From Syngnathus acus (lineage: Eukaryota; Chordata; Actinopteri; Syngnathiformes; Syngnathidae), in contig NC_051099.1 in NCBI RefSeq assembly GCF_901709675.1, positions 3,286,001-3,350,000 of the forward strand: a stretch of DNA of 64,000 nucleotides, given 5' to 3'. Positions 52,298 to 61,781 of this stretch are shown here, in pieces. Both the position numbers and the translations under genes were made by a program. The notes below the pieces were generated by a model, which did no database searches, had not been told where the DNA came from, and saw only the letters and a list, made by a program, of their open reading frames with translations. Every line of letters starts with the position of its first letter. The first letter of the stretch is position 1.

Positions 52298-53936
52298 CTA
52301 TTTGTTGGGGTTGCGCAACCCGTCAAACTGGAGGCACTTTGTCTGCAAGGAGAAGCACAACATATGAAATCAACTGCAGTATATTTACTTGTGCAATGAA
52401 CACACAAATTATGGTGCAAGTGTCCCTAATATAATATGACGTGTGTCTTTGTGGGTGGGGGGTCGTATGTGTGCTGTTTAATAACCTCGTGCCAGGTGAG
52501 CGTGTCAGCGGGCAGTGCCAAGTGGCAGTGGGGGCACGCTCGCTGCGTCTGCTGCTGCTCATCATCATCAGTTCCATCTGGAGTTCCCCTGAGCCCACAA
52601 CTGGGCCCCTCGCTGCCCCACAGGGGACGACACGGCGCGTGCGAGGAGCAGGCCACGCCGAAGTGGGGGCGTGGGTCCGTCTGGTAGTTCATCTTTTGGC
52701 CACCAGACGGCAGCAGAGACAAAGAATCCGAATCCTGCTGTAATATCAAAGAAATATCTTAGTCATCATGACTAAAATTCAGATTTTTTCTTTTTTAAAC
52801 AGACGTTTGATAACCTGAGAAGCTCCAGGGTGATACCCTGGGTCAAGAGACCTGAGACAGTACCAGCATGGTTCCGACGGGACATCTGCACCAAAGTAGC
52901 CATGAAAATGGGAATCAAATGGTAAGTAGTGTTCACTTTACAACAAAATCCTGTGGCAATTGATGGAAAGTCATTATTCCAGCATCAGTCAATTTTTTTA
53001 AACCCACCAGTTTTAAGAGTGCATAATAAAAAGTGCATATAATATTAAGCAGGAAATATTGATAAAACGGTTTCATTCTTTTCATTCACTTATGTCATTA
53101 CAAAAATGATAGTGTGTGTTTTACCATCTATATTGGAGGGATCTGATGACAATAGCCCGGGTGTCAGCTCTACCTCTAACGGTGGGGGGCACAGTGGGGG
53201 GGCATCACTCTGCATGTCATCTTGTGAGCTCTCGGGGTTGTTGACCTGTAAACAATTTTAATTTCTTCAAATGCCCCAAAGAAATAAATCAATTTGAGGG
53301 TTTGTAATGAGCAATTTTTTTTCAATGCATATTTTTCTAATGCAGCAACTTTTAATTTCATTCTACGTTTTATGTGCCATGTTTGTAAAGTAGTTTTTAT
53401 TTTCCCAAAAGAACAAACCTTAATCTCTGTCTCCCCATCACAGGCGATTATTTGAAGACGTCCTCCATTTCCTCCACCCCCATTTTCCACTTCCGCTGTT
53501 TGACCTGAGAACTTTTCACACCCGTCGTCCTCTTCACCGACTCTTCTCAAATCAGTCCCGCCGAGGTGAGATACCGTCATTAAATCCATCCTCCTCTTGC
53601 AAAATGTCCCAGTAGAATGTTATCAAGGTGGGCTCACCTTTCTTTCTCCCTGCGCCCGACAGTGTGAAACGGAAACTACAGGTGTTGAATATTTAATGCT
53701 AGCAAAAAGATAGCCCTAAAGACTCACAGAGGACCGAGGCTCGGGTGTCCTCCCGCTTCGGAGATAAACAATCAGGTCATCCCGAGACACAATTTTCACG
53801 TCTTTTTGTCTTTTCTTCAACCATTGTATCACGTAAAAGTGGGCACTTATTTGATAGGATACAAAAATGAAGAGCAGGATAAGAAAAACAAACACAACGT
53901 GACCCGCAATTGTTGTACTTGTCCACCAGATGGCGC
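52298..53936 (-). CDS. Unrecognised single-pass membrane protein with C-terminal UBZ4-like zinc finger (partial 5')
   Basis: I do not recognise this gene. Proposed exons: 53936-53728, 53675-53638, 53593-53419, 53245-53181 (or 53174), 52935-52815, 52737-52486, 52342-52298. With the first option for exon 4 the phases agree to the stop, giving about 290 residues without the missing first exon. The 53936 exon encodes a hydrophobic helix (HVVFVFLILLFIFVSYQISA) followed at once by a basic stretch WLKKRQKDVK, typical of a membrane anchor with a cytosolic tail. The tail is acidic, Gly/Ser-rich, then has CWYC, and ends with CPHC-X11-H-X3-C. That is the exact spacing of the Rad18-type UBZ4 finger. The final motif spans the last splice junction (TWHE|TKC), which argues for a true intron. 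A poly(A) signal follows. Exon 1 and the exon 4/5 junction are uncertain. A ubiquitin-binding role would be inference only. Confidence 0.5.
53923..53936 (+). promoter_or_regulatory. CTCF-like core overlapping an exon start
   Basis: CCACCAGATGGCGC fits the consensus CCASYAGRKGGCRS at all 14 positions. It coincides with the first codons of the exon proposed at 53936-53728, so the match could reflect coding sequence. Low certainty. Confidence 0.25.
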
Positions 53937-54116
53937 CTAAACATGAAAACGCAAGCTATAATATGGTTCCTCAACGACTTCAGTAGACAACGTGCTCGCG
54001 ATTAGTGAAAATCCGCGTATCATTGGAAGCCACACGTGCATTGGATTTATTTTTCTTCTTTTTAATCCGGTTTACATGCTACCCACAAAAAACACAACCT
54101 CTGCTTCCACTAACTG

Positions 54117-54124
54117 TGACGTCA
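54117..54124. promoter_or_regulatory. CRE-like palindrome upstream of the unrecognised gene
   Basis: TGACGTCA in CTGTGACGTCACGG, about 180 bp upstream of the exon at 53936 and in the right place to be in its promoter. No TATA box was seen. Confidence 0.35.
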
Positions 54125-56080
54125 CGGCCCATGCACGAACCACGAGAATTGGACTGCATGAGTAACAAATAGACTAAAATATTATCTTTCAAGTGAAAGT
54201 ACATTTAAAATAAATAAAAAATTCCAACCCCATATGCTGATTAACACATTTAAAGCGTGTCGGAGACAGGGCCATCTCGTGCACGCCACCAGCATCATTT
54301 ACCACTGCCAAAGTCAAAAATCTGTCCTACTGACCTCAAGCACCCCCCCCACCCCAACCTCCATGCACACACGCCTTTTTTGTCTGCACTTTGATGCGGT
54401 GAGGCAGCCATTTGCAAAGCACAATCACCTAAATTACACAGCGAGCCAATTGCTGCTTTCAGGGTCATTGTGCAGAACTGGAACGTGTCCGTGTGTGTGT
54501 GTGTCTGTCTGTTCGTCCTCTAAGTGCACGGCAGGTAGGTAGTAATTGGAGTGACCAGCCCCCCTTTCCCTATATATATGTGTGTGCGTGTTTGGTGGGA
54601 GGAGGACGACGGCGAGAACATAAGTGGTGATGACTCACCGCCAGTCTATTGTGCCAGCAGTGCAGCAGCGAGAGTGCTTTTCGCCCTGTTCGCCTTCCCT
54701 TGCTCTTTTTTTTTTTTTTTCAACAAGAAATTGCGAGATGAGAGGATGAAAAGGGGATGGGGGGGGTAAACTGGGGTAGCGGTGAAATAATAGGCAATGA
54801 ACAAAGGTGGCGGGTAAGGGGAGGAAAAAGGCAGATGAGAGACAAAAGGCAAAGCAAGATGAAGGCCTGCTCTTAATGGTCGCTGAGAGCTGCATTGATG
54901 AGGCCTAATATGTCCAAATAGCAGAAAAAGATGTTTGATGTTATTTTTCCCCTTTTCTTATCCGAAGTAGCCACCACACAAAACCTGGCAAAGCAACCGG
55001 ACCAGCTGAAAATTGGGAATTCGATACAAATAGCAGGCAGAAGAATTCTGCATTTCAAATTGTCATCAAAACATCATTTGTACATCAGTTGGCAGACATA
55101 ATATCGGAATGCTCCCCCGATGCTCCCTCCTTCGTCTTTGCCCGAGGCAATCTTAAAATCTTTTTGTCATTTCCTCAGCGCTTGTACTATACGCCGGCGT
55201 CAGCGTGTAAGGCGTCGGCGCTGCGGTGATAAGAACCGAGAAAGTCAAAGTTAAGGAGTTCTTTCTTATTGAATTAGAGCTCTTTAAGCGCCAAGGATTT
55301 CACGCCCGGGAATGGTGGCAGCGGACATTTTTTAGATAAGAAACAGTGCCGTATCAACACAAGGGGAGGTCCGTCGGGGTACGAGCTGGTTGTCCACAAA
55401 CGATTAATTCCCATGATTCATTCAATCTAATTTTATTTATCTGATTTTTGACACTCCCAAGTCATTCAACAGCAACAAAACCCGACTACATGACAATTTT
55501 CTGTTAAAGGTTCGGCAAATTTCCGGGTGATCCGCAGCCCTGTGACCCACCCGAAAAGATCCGCCCCTGCATCATGCTGACCACCCCGAGAGAAATATGT
55601 GGTAAGATGACATTTTGTTTATGATCTTTTGTTTTTTTGACTAGTGTGCCCCCGGGCCGTAGTTTGGACAACCCTGCCATACACAACACTGTTCACTCCC
55701 TGATTTTATTTTTTTATAAATCTTCAATATTTTACATTTTGAAAAAATCCCTTTATGAGTGTGCACGTGTTTTTTTTTTTACCCCAGCATAAATCATTTC
55801 CATTATTTCTTACGAGATGAAAAATTGAAACGAGTTGAATCACAACACACAAAATGTGCGTGTGTACCTGTGTACTTTTTCTGGTGTTTGTGTATGCGCT
55901 TTTTCTAGAATTGTGTGTGTGTGTGACGGTGACATGAAAATGACTCATTTTAGTGTGACAGCGTCGCAATGTTGAGGTTGCAAGCCGGTGCAATGTCCTT
56001 TAAAGTAATGTGTGTGCGTGCATACGTGTGTGTGAAGATGGATGACTCATGCGCCAATCACAAGTCAATCACCGCCTCTT
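54125..56080. other. Gene-poor stretch upstream of the unrecognised gene
   Basis: No supported exon. Around 55505-55680 the minus strand carries GGTTGTCCAAACTACGGCCC, a string familiar from dispersed hAT-type vertebrate repeats. The adjoining exon-like open frame at 55512-55602 is therefore more likely repeat than gene. Poly-A/T and CA/GT runs occur near 54700, 55770 and 55910. Confidence 0.45.
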
Positions 56081-56150
56081 TCTTTCCTTCCTTCCTTCCT
56101 TCCTTCCTTCCTTCCTTCCTTCCTTCCTTCCTTCCTTCCTTCCTTCCTTC
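56081..56150. repeat. (TTCC)n microsatellite
   Basis: About 17 tandem TTCC/CTTC units, nearly perfect. Open frames across it are artefacts of the repeat. Confidence 0.95.
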
Positions 56151-56880
56151 TTACCTTTTTACCTTTTTGCTCCCAACCGCGGTGCCCGATATCCACCAAA
56201 ACCACCAAATTCCAAAACAGCCAGAAGCCATGAAAAAAAATCACCTTTAATAAAATAATTGCTTTTATTTATGATTTTTTTTTTTTTTTTTTTTTAAAGG
56301 ATAGTATAGCAAAACTAGTGGTCATCATCGTCATGCTGTTCTGTACACATTGCACGGGCATGTTTTTATTTCACACTGTACATGTTACAATGCTAACGGT
56401 GACATCAATCACAAACACTCGTTCACACAGATGGCGTCAGCAGGTCTTCCTCCTTCTTGTTTTTTGTTTTGTTTTTTTAATTGTTAGTGTTCACAGTTTT
56501 AATGAGAGAAGACAGCCATCTTGAATTCTCCACACTGTTTTATTTTTTTTCCCACATTTTTTTGTCCTTTTTTCAAAGATGCAAGTAGAAAGACGTGCAT
56601 GTTGTTGTTGTTTGTTTGTTTTCTTTTTTTTTTTTAAATAGCACAATCCCTGACACTTCCCCCACCCCACCGCAAACTCGTCATTGAATTTCTTCAGGAA
56701 ATGAACAAAAGCGATTGGTCCCCCCACACTGGTGGCGGCGGACTTCAAGTATATATATTTTTTAAACAAAACTAAAGTGATGAACGGGCCCTCGTGCCAA
56801 TTTACACATGGTTAACCCATAAAAGGATCAAACGTATTTTCTAATACATAATGTCAATTGGATATTACCCCTTTAAACTA

Positions 56881-56886
56881 TTTATT
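56881..56886 (-). terminator. vgf: vgf candidate poly(A) signal
   Basis: AATAAA on the minus strand, about 700 bp after the vgf stop, embedded in a poly-A/T stretch. Further hexamers occur near 56540 and 56267, so the true end is undecided. Confidence 0.35.
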
Positions 56887-57580
56887 TTTTTTTTTGCCAG
56901 AATGAATTTCAAATCCCTTATAACAACGCAAAGATTCCACGAGGGCCCTAAAGATTATGGATACAATCAACAACAACAAAAAAATTATATGAATCATGCT
57001 AAAAAAGATGACATAAAATCGCATCCAATCGGATGGCAAGAATGATGGCGAAACCTCGGCCCACCAGATCTGGAAGTGTTTTGTGCTTTGTGGGGACCGC
57101 GGGGCTTCGGGATGAGACTAGTGTGTGTAAGGCAAAAATTCAGGGGGTTAAAAAAAAAAAATCAAAAAATATATGTGCCCTCCCTTAAATTGTAAAAGGC
57201 ACCTGCACACATCTGATACAACCAAAAACTTGTCTGATTTTTTTTTTTTTTTGGGAGTGTGTGTGTGTCTGTGTGTGTAATGTAACATACAAAGACATGT
57301 TGTAAACATGGTTCCAGTGACGCTGTGTGTTGTAGAAAACCTGAATGGAGACGGACATACTCCGCCCTGTGTTCACAATGTAAACATGGCGAAGTGCAGG
57401 GTAAGCCCCTCCCAGCCCCATTCATCTGAGCGAACCTTTTCAACAACATCAAAAAAAGAATGGATTAGAACAAACTGGAATCTCATTCCTGGACCATCCA
57501 AATGATACATTTTAGCCTTACGATAACACCGCCCCCACCCTGGGCTTCAAATCCCCCCCCTCCCTCCCTAAACCAGTCAT

Positions 57581-59404
57581 TCAGTACATTCTGCGCTTCA
57601 TGTAGATCCTCTCGATAAAGTTCTCCAGCTCCTCCTCACTGTCCATCTGAGGCACCAGGCCGTCTTCCTCGTAGTCGTCGTCCCGGGTTGTGGCCGGCTG
57701 GTAGTAAAAGGGGGGCCGCCTGCCCCTCCGGGGCGGGGCCAGGGGTTTCGGGGGCGGCAGGGGCTGGTAGGTCCGTGGGTGGGGCAGGATATAGTTAGAG
57801 ATGTACGGGGTGTCGGGCAAGCGGGGCGCCGGCCTCTGCCTCCAGCCCTGCCCCCGGTTCTTGCCCTGGCCCCTGTGCCTACGTCGCGGACCCTGCGGAT
57901 CAAGGTCCTGGGTGTTGAAGGTCTGGTCCCGGGCGGAAGGGGGCTTGCCGTAGTACTGCGGCTTGGGGTAAGGGAAGTAGACAGGGTAGTACGCCCGATA
58001 TGGCTTCTGGTAGTACGGGTAGGAAGGGAAGGCCAGGAACTGTTTCTGGGGTTTGTACCAGTAGTCGATGGGGCTCTGAGGCTGGTACCACAAGTCCTGT
58101 TTGCGCGACTTGCCTTTGTCCTTCTGCCACTTCTTCATGGACTTGTAGGAGGCCTTGTAGGGGGCCTTGTAGGGGGCTTTCTTGGGGTTTTTGGAGGCCG
58201 TGTAATGGTAGATGGGCGGCGCGGCCAGAGGGGGGGGCACCAGGGGCCTAAATCGGGGCACCACGGGTAAGGCAGCAACCGCAGGGAGCTGCTGCTGTAG
58301 TTCTTTCCGCTTCTTCTTCTTCTCCTCCACGTCGCTGATGATCTCGATGACGTCGTCAGCCGGCAGGTGCAGCTTGCTGCTGATCTCGATGAGACGATCG
58401 ATCATCTGTTGGTCCAGGTCGTCCTCGTCCTGGACGGGGAGGAGGACTTCCTCAGAGCGCTTGTCCTCGGCAGCGTTGCTGCTTTTCTGCCGTGGTTTGA
58501 GGAAGGCCTGCTGCTTGCGGCCCATGTACTGTAGCAGCATGTCGGAGGCCACGTCGGCCAAACGCTGCTCCTCCTCGCGGGCTCGCTCGGCTTCCTCCTG
58601 CTGCCTGAGTACCTCCAGCTTCTCAGCCTGGGCCCTGGCCTCCTCCTCCATGCGGCTCAGGCTCTCGTCCTCCTCCTCCACCTCCTCCTCCAGCTCGCCG
58701 CCCTCGTCCTCAAAGTCATCCATGAAGTTACCGCCGTTGATGGGGCCGGCCTGGGCGGCAGAATTTTCCTGCCAGTGGAGCTTCTTTCCAGCTCGGGCCA
58801 ACTGTGTGTTGTACGCCTTGTAGCCCTTCAGGGGTGGCAGAATCTCATTGTCTTGGAGGCCCAAATCAATGTTCTGGAAGTAGCCGCGGATTTTGCGCTG
58901 CAGGGAGCTCTCGTCCCCCTGGGGGGCGGAAGCCAGGAAACTATCAACTGGTGTTTTCTCCATGAGGTCCTCATTTGACCGCCCGTGACCCCGTTCCTCC
59001 TCAAAGTCTTGGATAACCTCATCAGCCCCGGACTGCCTCCTTATCTCATTGACGTCCACCAAGCTAGAGGACGCCTCCTGTCTCTCGTCCCCCTCCTGTC
59101 TTTCGTCACCCTCCAGGTCCAGAGCCTGTAGGAGGACTGCGAGCACCCGCGCCGGGTCCAATCCCAGCTCCGGACGCTCGTCCCGGTCCCGCGACGCATT
59201 GTTGCCTCCGCCGTCGTCGCCCCGGGGCGGCAGAACAACCACCGTCTCCTCCTCTTTCTCCGCCGCCCCTCCCTCTGCTGTCCCTCTGTCCTCGGGTTCG
59301 GCCCATGCGGGGGCAGCGTTGGTGGCCAGCCACAGAGTGACGGTGAGGAGGACCAATAGGATGAGGCGGGCTGAGGGAGGGGGGTGATGACTGGTCATGA
59401 CCAT
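57581..59404 (-). CDS. vgf: VGF neuroendocrine peptide precursor
   Basis: Secreted granin-like precursor, cut in dense-core vesicles to bioactive peptides in neurons and endocrine cells. The whole coding region is one exon, as in mammals; an acceptor CCCTCACAG ends at about 59431, just upstream. Length 607 aa (human 615). The start at 59404 (MVMTSHH) precedes a hydrophobic signal peptide (LILLVLLTVTLWLATNA, residues 14-30); a longer open frame to 59611 crosses the intron. Regions shared with mammalian VGF are DPARVLAVLLQALD (83-96), EEQRLADVASDMLLQYMG (278-295), AEDKRSEE (312-319), IDRLIEISSKLHLPADDVIE (335-354), YISNYILPHPRTYQP (534-548) and EELENFIERI (591-600). Dibasic and multibasic sites include KKLH, EEKKKKRK, RRGRR and the final KRRMY. 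Residues 405-490 form a Lys/Tyr/Pro-rich stretch I do not recall from mammals. Confidence 0.94.
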   Translation of the reverse strand: MVMTSHHPPPSARLILLVLLTVTLWLATNAAPAWAEPEDRGTAEGGAAEKEEETVVVLPPRGDDGGGNNASRDRDERPELGLDPARVLAVLLQALDLEGDERQEGDERQEASSSLVDVNEIRRQSGADEVIQDFEEERGHGRSNEDLMEKTPVDSFLASAPQGDESSLQRKIRGYFQNIDLGLQDNEILPPLKGYKAYNTQLARAGKKLHWQENSAAQAGPINGGNFMDDFEDEGGELEEEVEEEDESLSRMEEEARAQAEKLEVLRQQEEAERAREEEQRLADVASDMLLQYMGRKQQAFLKPRQKSSNAAEDKRSEEVLLPVQDEDDLDQQMIDRLIEISSKLHLPADDVIEIISDVEEKKKKRKELQQQLPAVAALPVVPRFRPLVPPPLAAPPIYHYTASKNPKKAPYKAPYKASYKSMKKWQKDKGKSRKQDLWYQPQSPIDYWYKPQKQFLAFPSYPYYQKPYRAYYPVYFPYPKPQYYGKPPSARDQTFNTQDLDPQGPRRRHRGQGKNRGQGWRQRPAPRLPDTPYISNYILPHPRTYQPLPPPKPLAPPRRGRRPPFYYQPATTRDDDYEEDGLVPQMDSEEELENFIERIYMKRRMY

Positions 59405-59430
59405 GCAGGGCAGGCAGGAGGGAGGTGACG

Positions 59431-61238
59431 CACCTGTGAGGGGGGGGGGGGGCACAACATGCAAGCCAGGACAGTTAGATTTAAAATACAATATTACCCC
59501 CCCCCCCCCCCAAAAAAAAATCCTCTGAATTGAAGTGACAGAATGAGTGGAAAAAAATAGACTCTTACGAATATGAATCACACTCATTCCAAAATCATTT
59601 GCGTGTGTCACGATGAGGAGGCAAGGTTTGGATTTGAATGTTTTTAAGCATACCGTCGTTTCTTAACCGAGCCCACACAAAAATATCCTCAATTTTTCTT
59701 TCTTTTTGACTCAATTTTCATTCTCGGTTTTTTGATGACGTGACGATTCGCTTCTCTCACATTGGGACGGTTTAAATCAACATTTTATTTTAGACAAATT
59801 TGACGCACAGAATTGGCGCAACGCATTGCCATTTTTCTCCCCCCCCCCAACGCAACATTTTGCATTTAGTACCACCACGTCTGGATTAAACTGTACAAAT
59901 TATACTTGTATTTTTCAAACCATTCGCAACAAAATGCGGCTCTCACCTCCTCCTCTCGCGAGCCAACAAAGCCAGGAGGGGGTCGTGCGCTCCAGCCATC
60001 TTTTTTTTTGGCGCGCACAATTTGTCACGAAGAAAAAAGAAATATGTATTTGGAAGAAAAAAAAAAGAGAACGAAAGAATATGTAATCCTATAAAGGTCC
60101 CGTGAGTAAAAGCGACGGCGTGGAAGTCATGCGTGGTAAAAAGCTGCAAGGCACGCTTGAGTTACTTAAACCCCCCCACGTACACCCACCCTCCTCTTCC
60201 TCCTCCCCAAGCAAATAGCAAATTATCTGGATGGTCCATTTGAAGCCCCCCCGCCCACTGCAATCACCCTCTTTGCAGGAAGAGTGTGGGCGCTGTCATA
60301 AAAAAAAAAAGCTTTTGTCCTTTTTTTTTTTGTAGCGTGGGCACGTCCCCCCACGACTGATGCGTGTTGTGGCGGAATGCACGCGAGCCCCAAATTTGTA
60401 TCCGCTCCGCACTACATCTAGCACATTTATTTATTTGTATTTTTTTTATATTTATCTATTTATTTTGCGTTTCCCTTTTGGTAATTCGTAATGTTATTTT
60501 CTGTAACGAAACACGTGCACCCCCCCCCCCCCCCCCCATTGTCCCGTCTCTCCACGTCATCAATGCACAATAATTGAATTCAAATTGAAGTTTAAAAATA
60601 AATTCACTGGCTTGTTCAAAATAGACCGATTTAATTGACTAAATGTCGCCGTTGTGGAGCTTAAAAAAACGAAACGAAAACAAATGCGCGTTGTTCAATT
60701 TGTGTGTAAAAAAAAAAAAAAAATCAATTTGGCGCAATATGGCACGTGCCAATGCGGGTTAAAAGGGGGGTAATGACAGATTTCGTTTAGTTATTATTCG
60801 TATTGCATTATTATACCACATAAGAAAACGTGAGTTACAATGGATTATTTGTAAAGGTATTTTTTCTCCTCTTCAATAAAATGCGAATAAGAGATAAAAC
60901 GCGCAATTGCCATTACAATACCACAAAATGATGAATGAATGAAGAAATGGATGAATGAATTTTCTCACCTACCTGGGGTCCCACTATAGTGGGGTGGTGG
61001 GGGTGGGGGGCGAGCGATGGGGGGTAAAAAAAAAAAAAAAAAAAAAAGTCAAAGTAAAGCTCCAAAAATTAATCTCATCAAGACTGGGGAGAATCTTAAA
61101 ATCTTCTCTTTCTTCTCAGCCTGCGCGCGACATTTAAGAATATTCAGATAAAAATGTTACTCTTTAAAAACAAATCAAAACTGCTTTTTGTCACTTTAAG
61201 CCGTGCAGCTAATGTATTGTAGTGGATGTTTTCAGCAC
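59431..61238 (-). other. vgf: vgf 5' leader: non-coding exon(s) and intron (inferred)
   Basis: From the predicted start near 61235 the leader runs to a donor at about 60971 (CCCCAG|GTAGGTGAG). The intron then reaches the acceptor before 59431. The leader contains a run of about 23 T (minus strand) and a possible extra acceptor (ACTATAG), so it may be two exons. The intron carries poly-C and poly-A runs and no coding exon. Confidence 0.45.
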
Positions 61239-61251
61239 CACGGCCAGCGCA
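61231..61251 (+). promoter_or_regulatory. vgf: RE1/NRSE (REST-binding) element at the vgf start
   Basis: TTCAGCACCACGGCCAG followed by CGCA matches the canonical 21-bp RE1 at 19 positions by my count. It lies 10-30 bp downstream of the TATA box, over the predicted transcription start. REST silences neuronal genes in non-neuronal cells, which fits the restricted expression of VGF. Confidence 0.75.
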
Positions 61252-61260
61252 ACTTTATTG

Positions 61261-61266
61261 TATATA
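61261..61266 (-). promoter_or_regulatory. vgf: TATA box of vgf
   Basis: Minus strand GGGTATATACAATA. It sits about 1.86 kb upstream of the ATG and 95 bp or more below a CRE. Predicted start is 25-30 bp downstream, near 61235. Confidence 0.6.
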
Positions 61267-61334
61267 CCCTCCGTGGAACCACGTGACTACATCACCGACC
61301 CCCCCCTCCCCACATTCACCACCACAACACCCTC

Positions 61335-61346
61335 CCCCCCCCCCCC
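61335..61346. repeat. Poly-C tract within the vgf promoter
   Basis: An uninterrupted C run between CRE and TATA box, one of several (59500, 60520, 63080) in this region. A slippage-prone spacer. Confidence 0.85.
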
Positions 61347-61374
61347 ATACGCCACCCCCAGCTGCAGGCTGTGC

Positions 61375-61382
61375 TGACGTCA
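61375..61382. promoter_or_regulatory. vgf: CRE of the vgf promoter
   Basis: TGACGTCA, overlapped by a second half-site (minus strand GGACGTGACGTCAGC), about 115 bp upstream of the TATA box. The mammalian VGF promoter has a functional CRE close to its TATA box. Here the spacing is wider because of an inserted poly-C tract. Confidence 0.6.
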
Positions 61383-61781
61383 CGTCCATTGATAAGAACG
61401 TTGGTGTGGAGATGGCACCAACGCCCCCACATGCCCCCCTCCCACCCTCCTCCCTTCCACTCCCCTTCCCTCCAGCATGAATGAAGGGAAATGGCATGAA
61501 TGAAATATTCCTCAATGAAGAGAGAGAGTGAGTGAGTGAGAGATGGAGCAGCCATTTTGCACGACTTCTTAAATCTTCCGCTGCACCAGGGGAAAATTAG
61601 GGGGTGGTGTTGGGGAAGGGGGGGGGGCGACCTTGTTAACGAGCTATCAATTAGTGCTGCTTTGTGTGTGTGCGTGTGGATGCTCGGTTAAAGTGCCCTT
61701 TAACAGCGTTGTGCTTTTTTGCAATCGTTGCATCTCGTTCAATTGTTGGTTGAAATATTTCTATTGGTTGATTGGGGATAT

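Noticed and set aside
55512-55602. Exon-like frame with KFPGDPQPCDPPEKIRPC
   Set aside because: Flanking sequence carries the GTCCAAACTACGGCCC string of a dispersed hAT-type repeat, and no partner exon was found.
57779-58823. Long plus-strand frames opposite vgf (163 and 203 codons)
   Set aside because: They are antisense shadows of the long CG-rich vgf exon, with low-complexity Ser/Arg composition and no splice support.
59405-59611. Upstream extension of the vgf open frame (676 codons)
   Set aside because: It crosses a poly-G/C tract and an intron acceptor (CCCTCACAG). The signal peptide begins only at 59404, as expected for the family.
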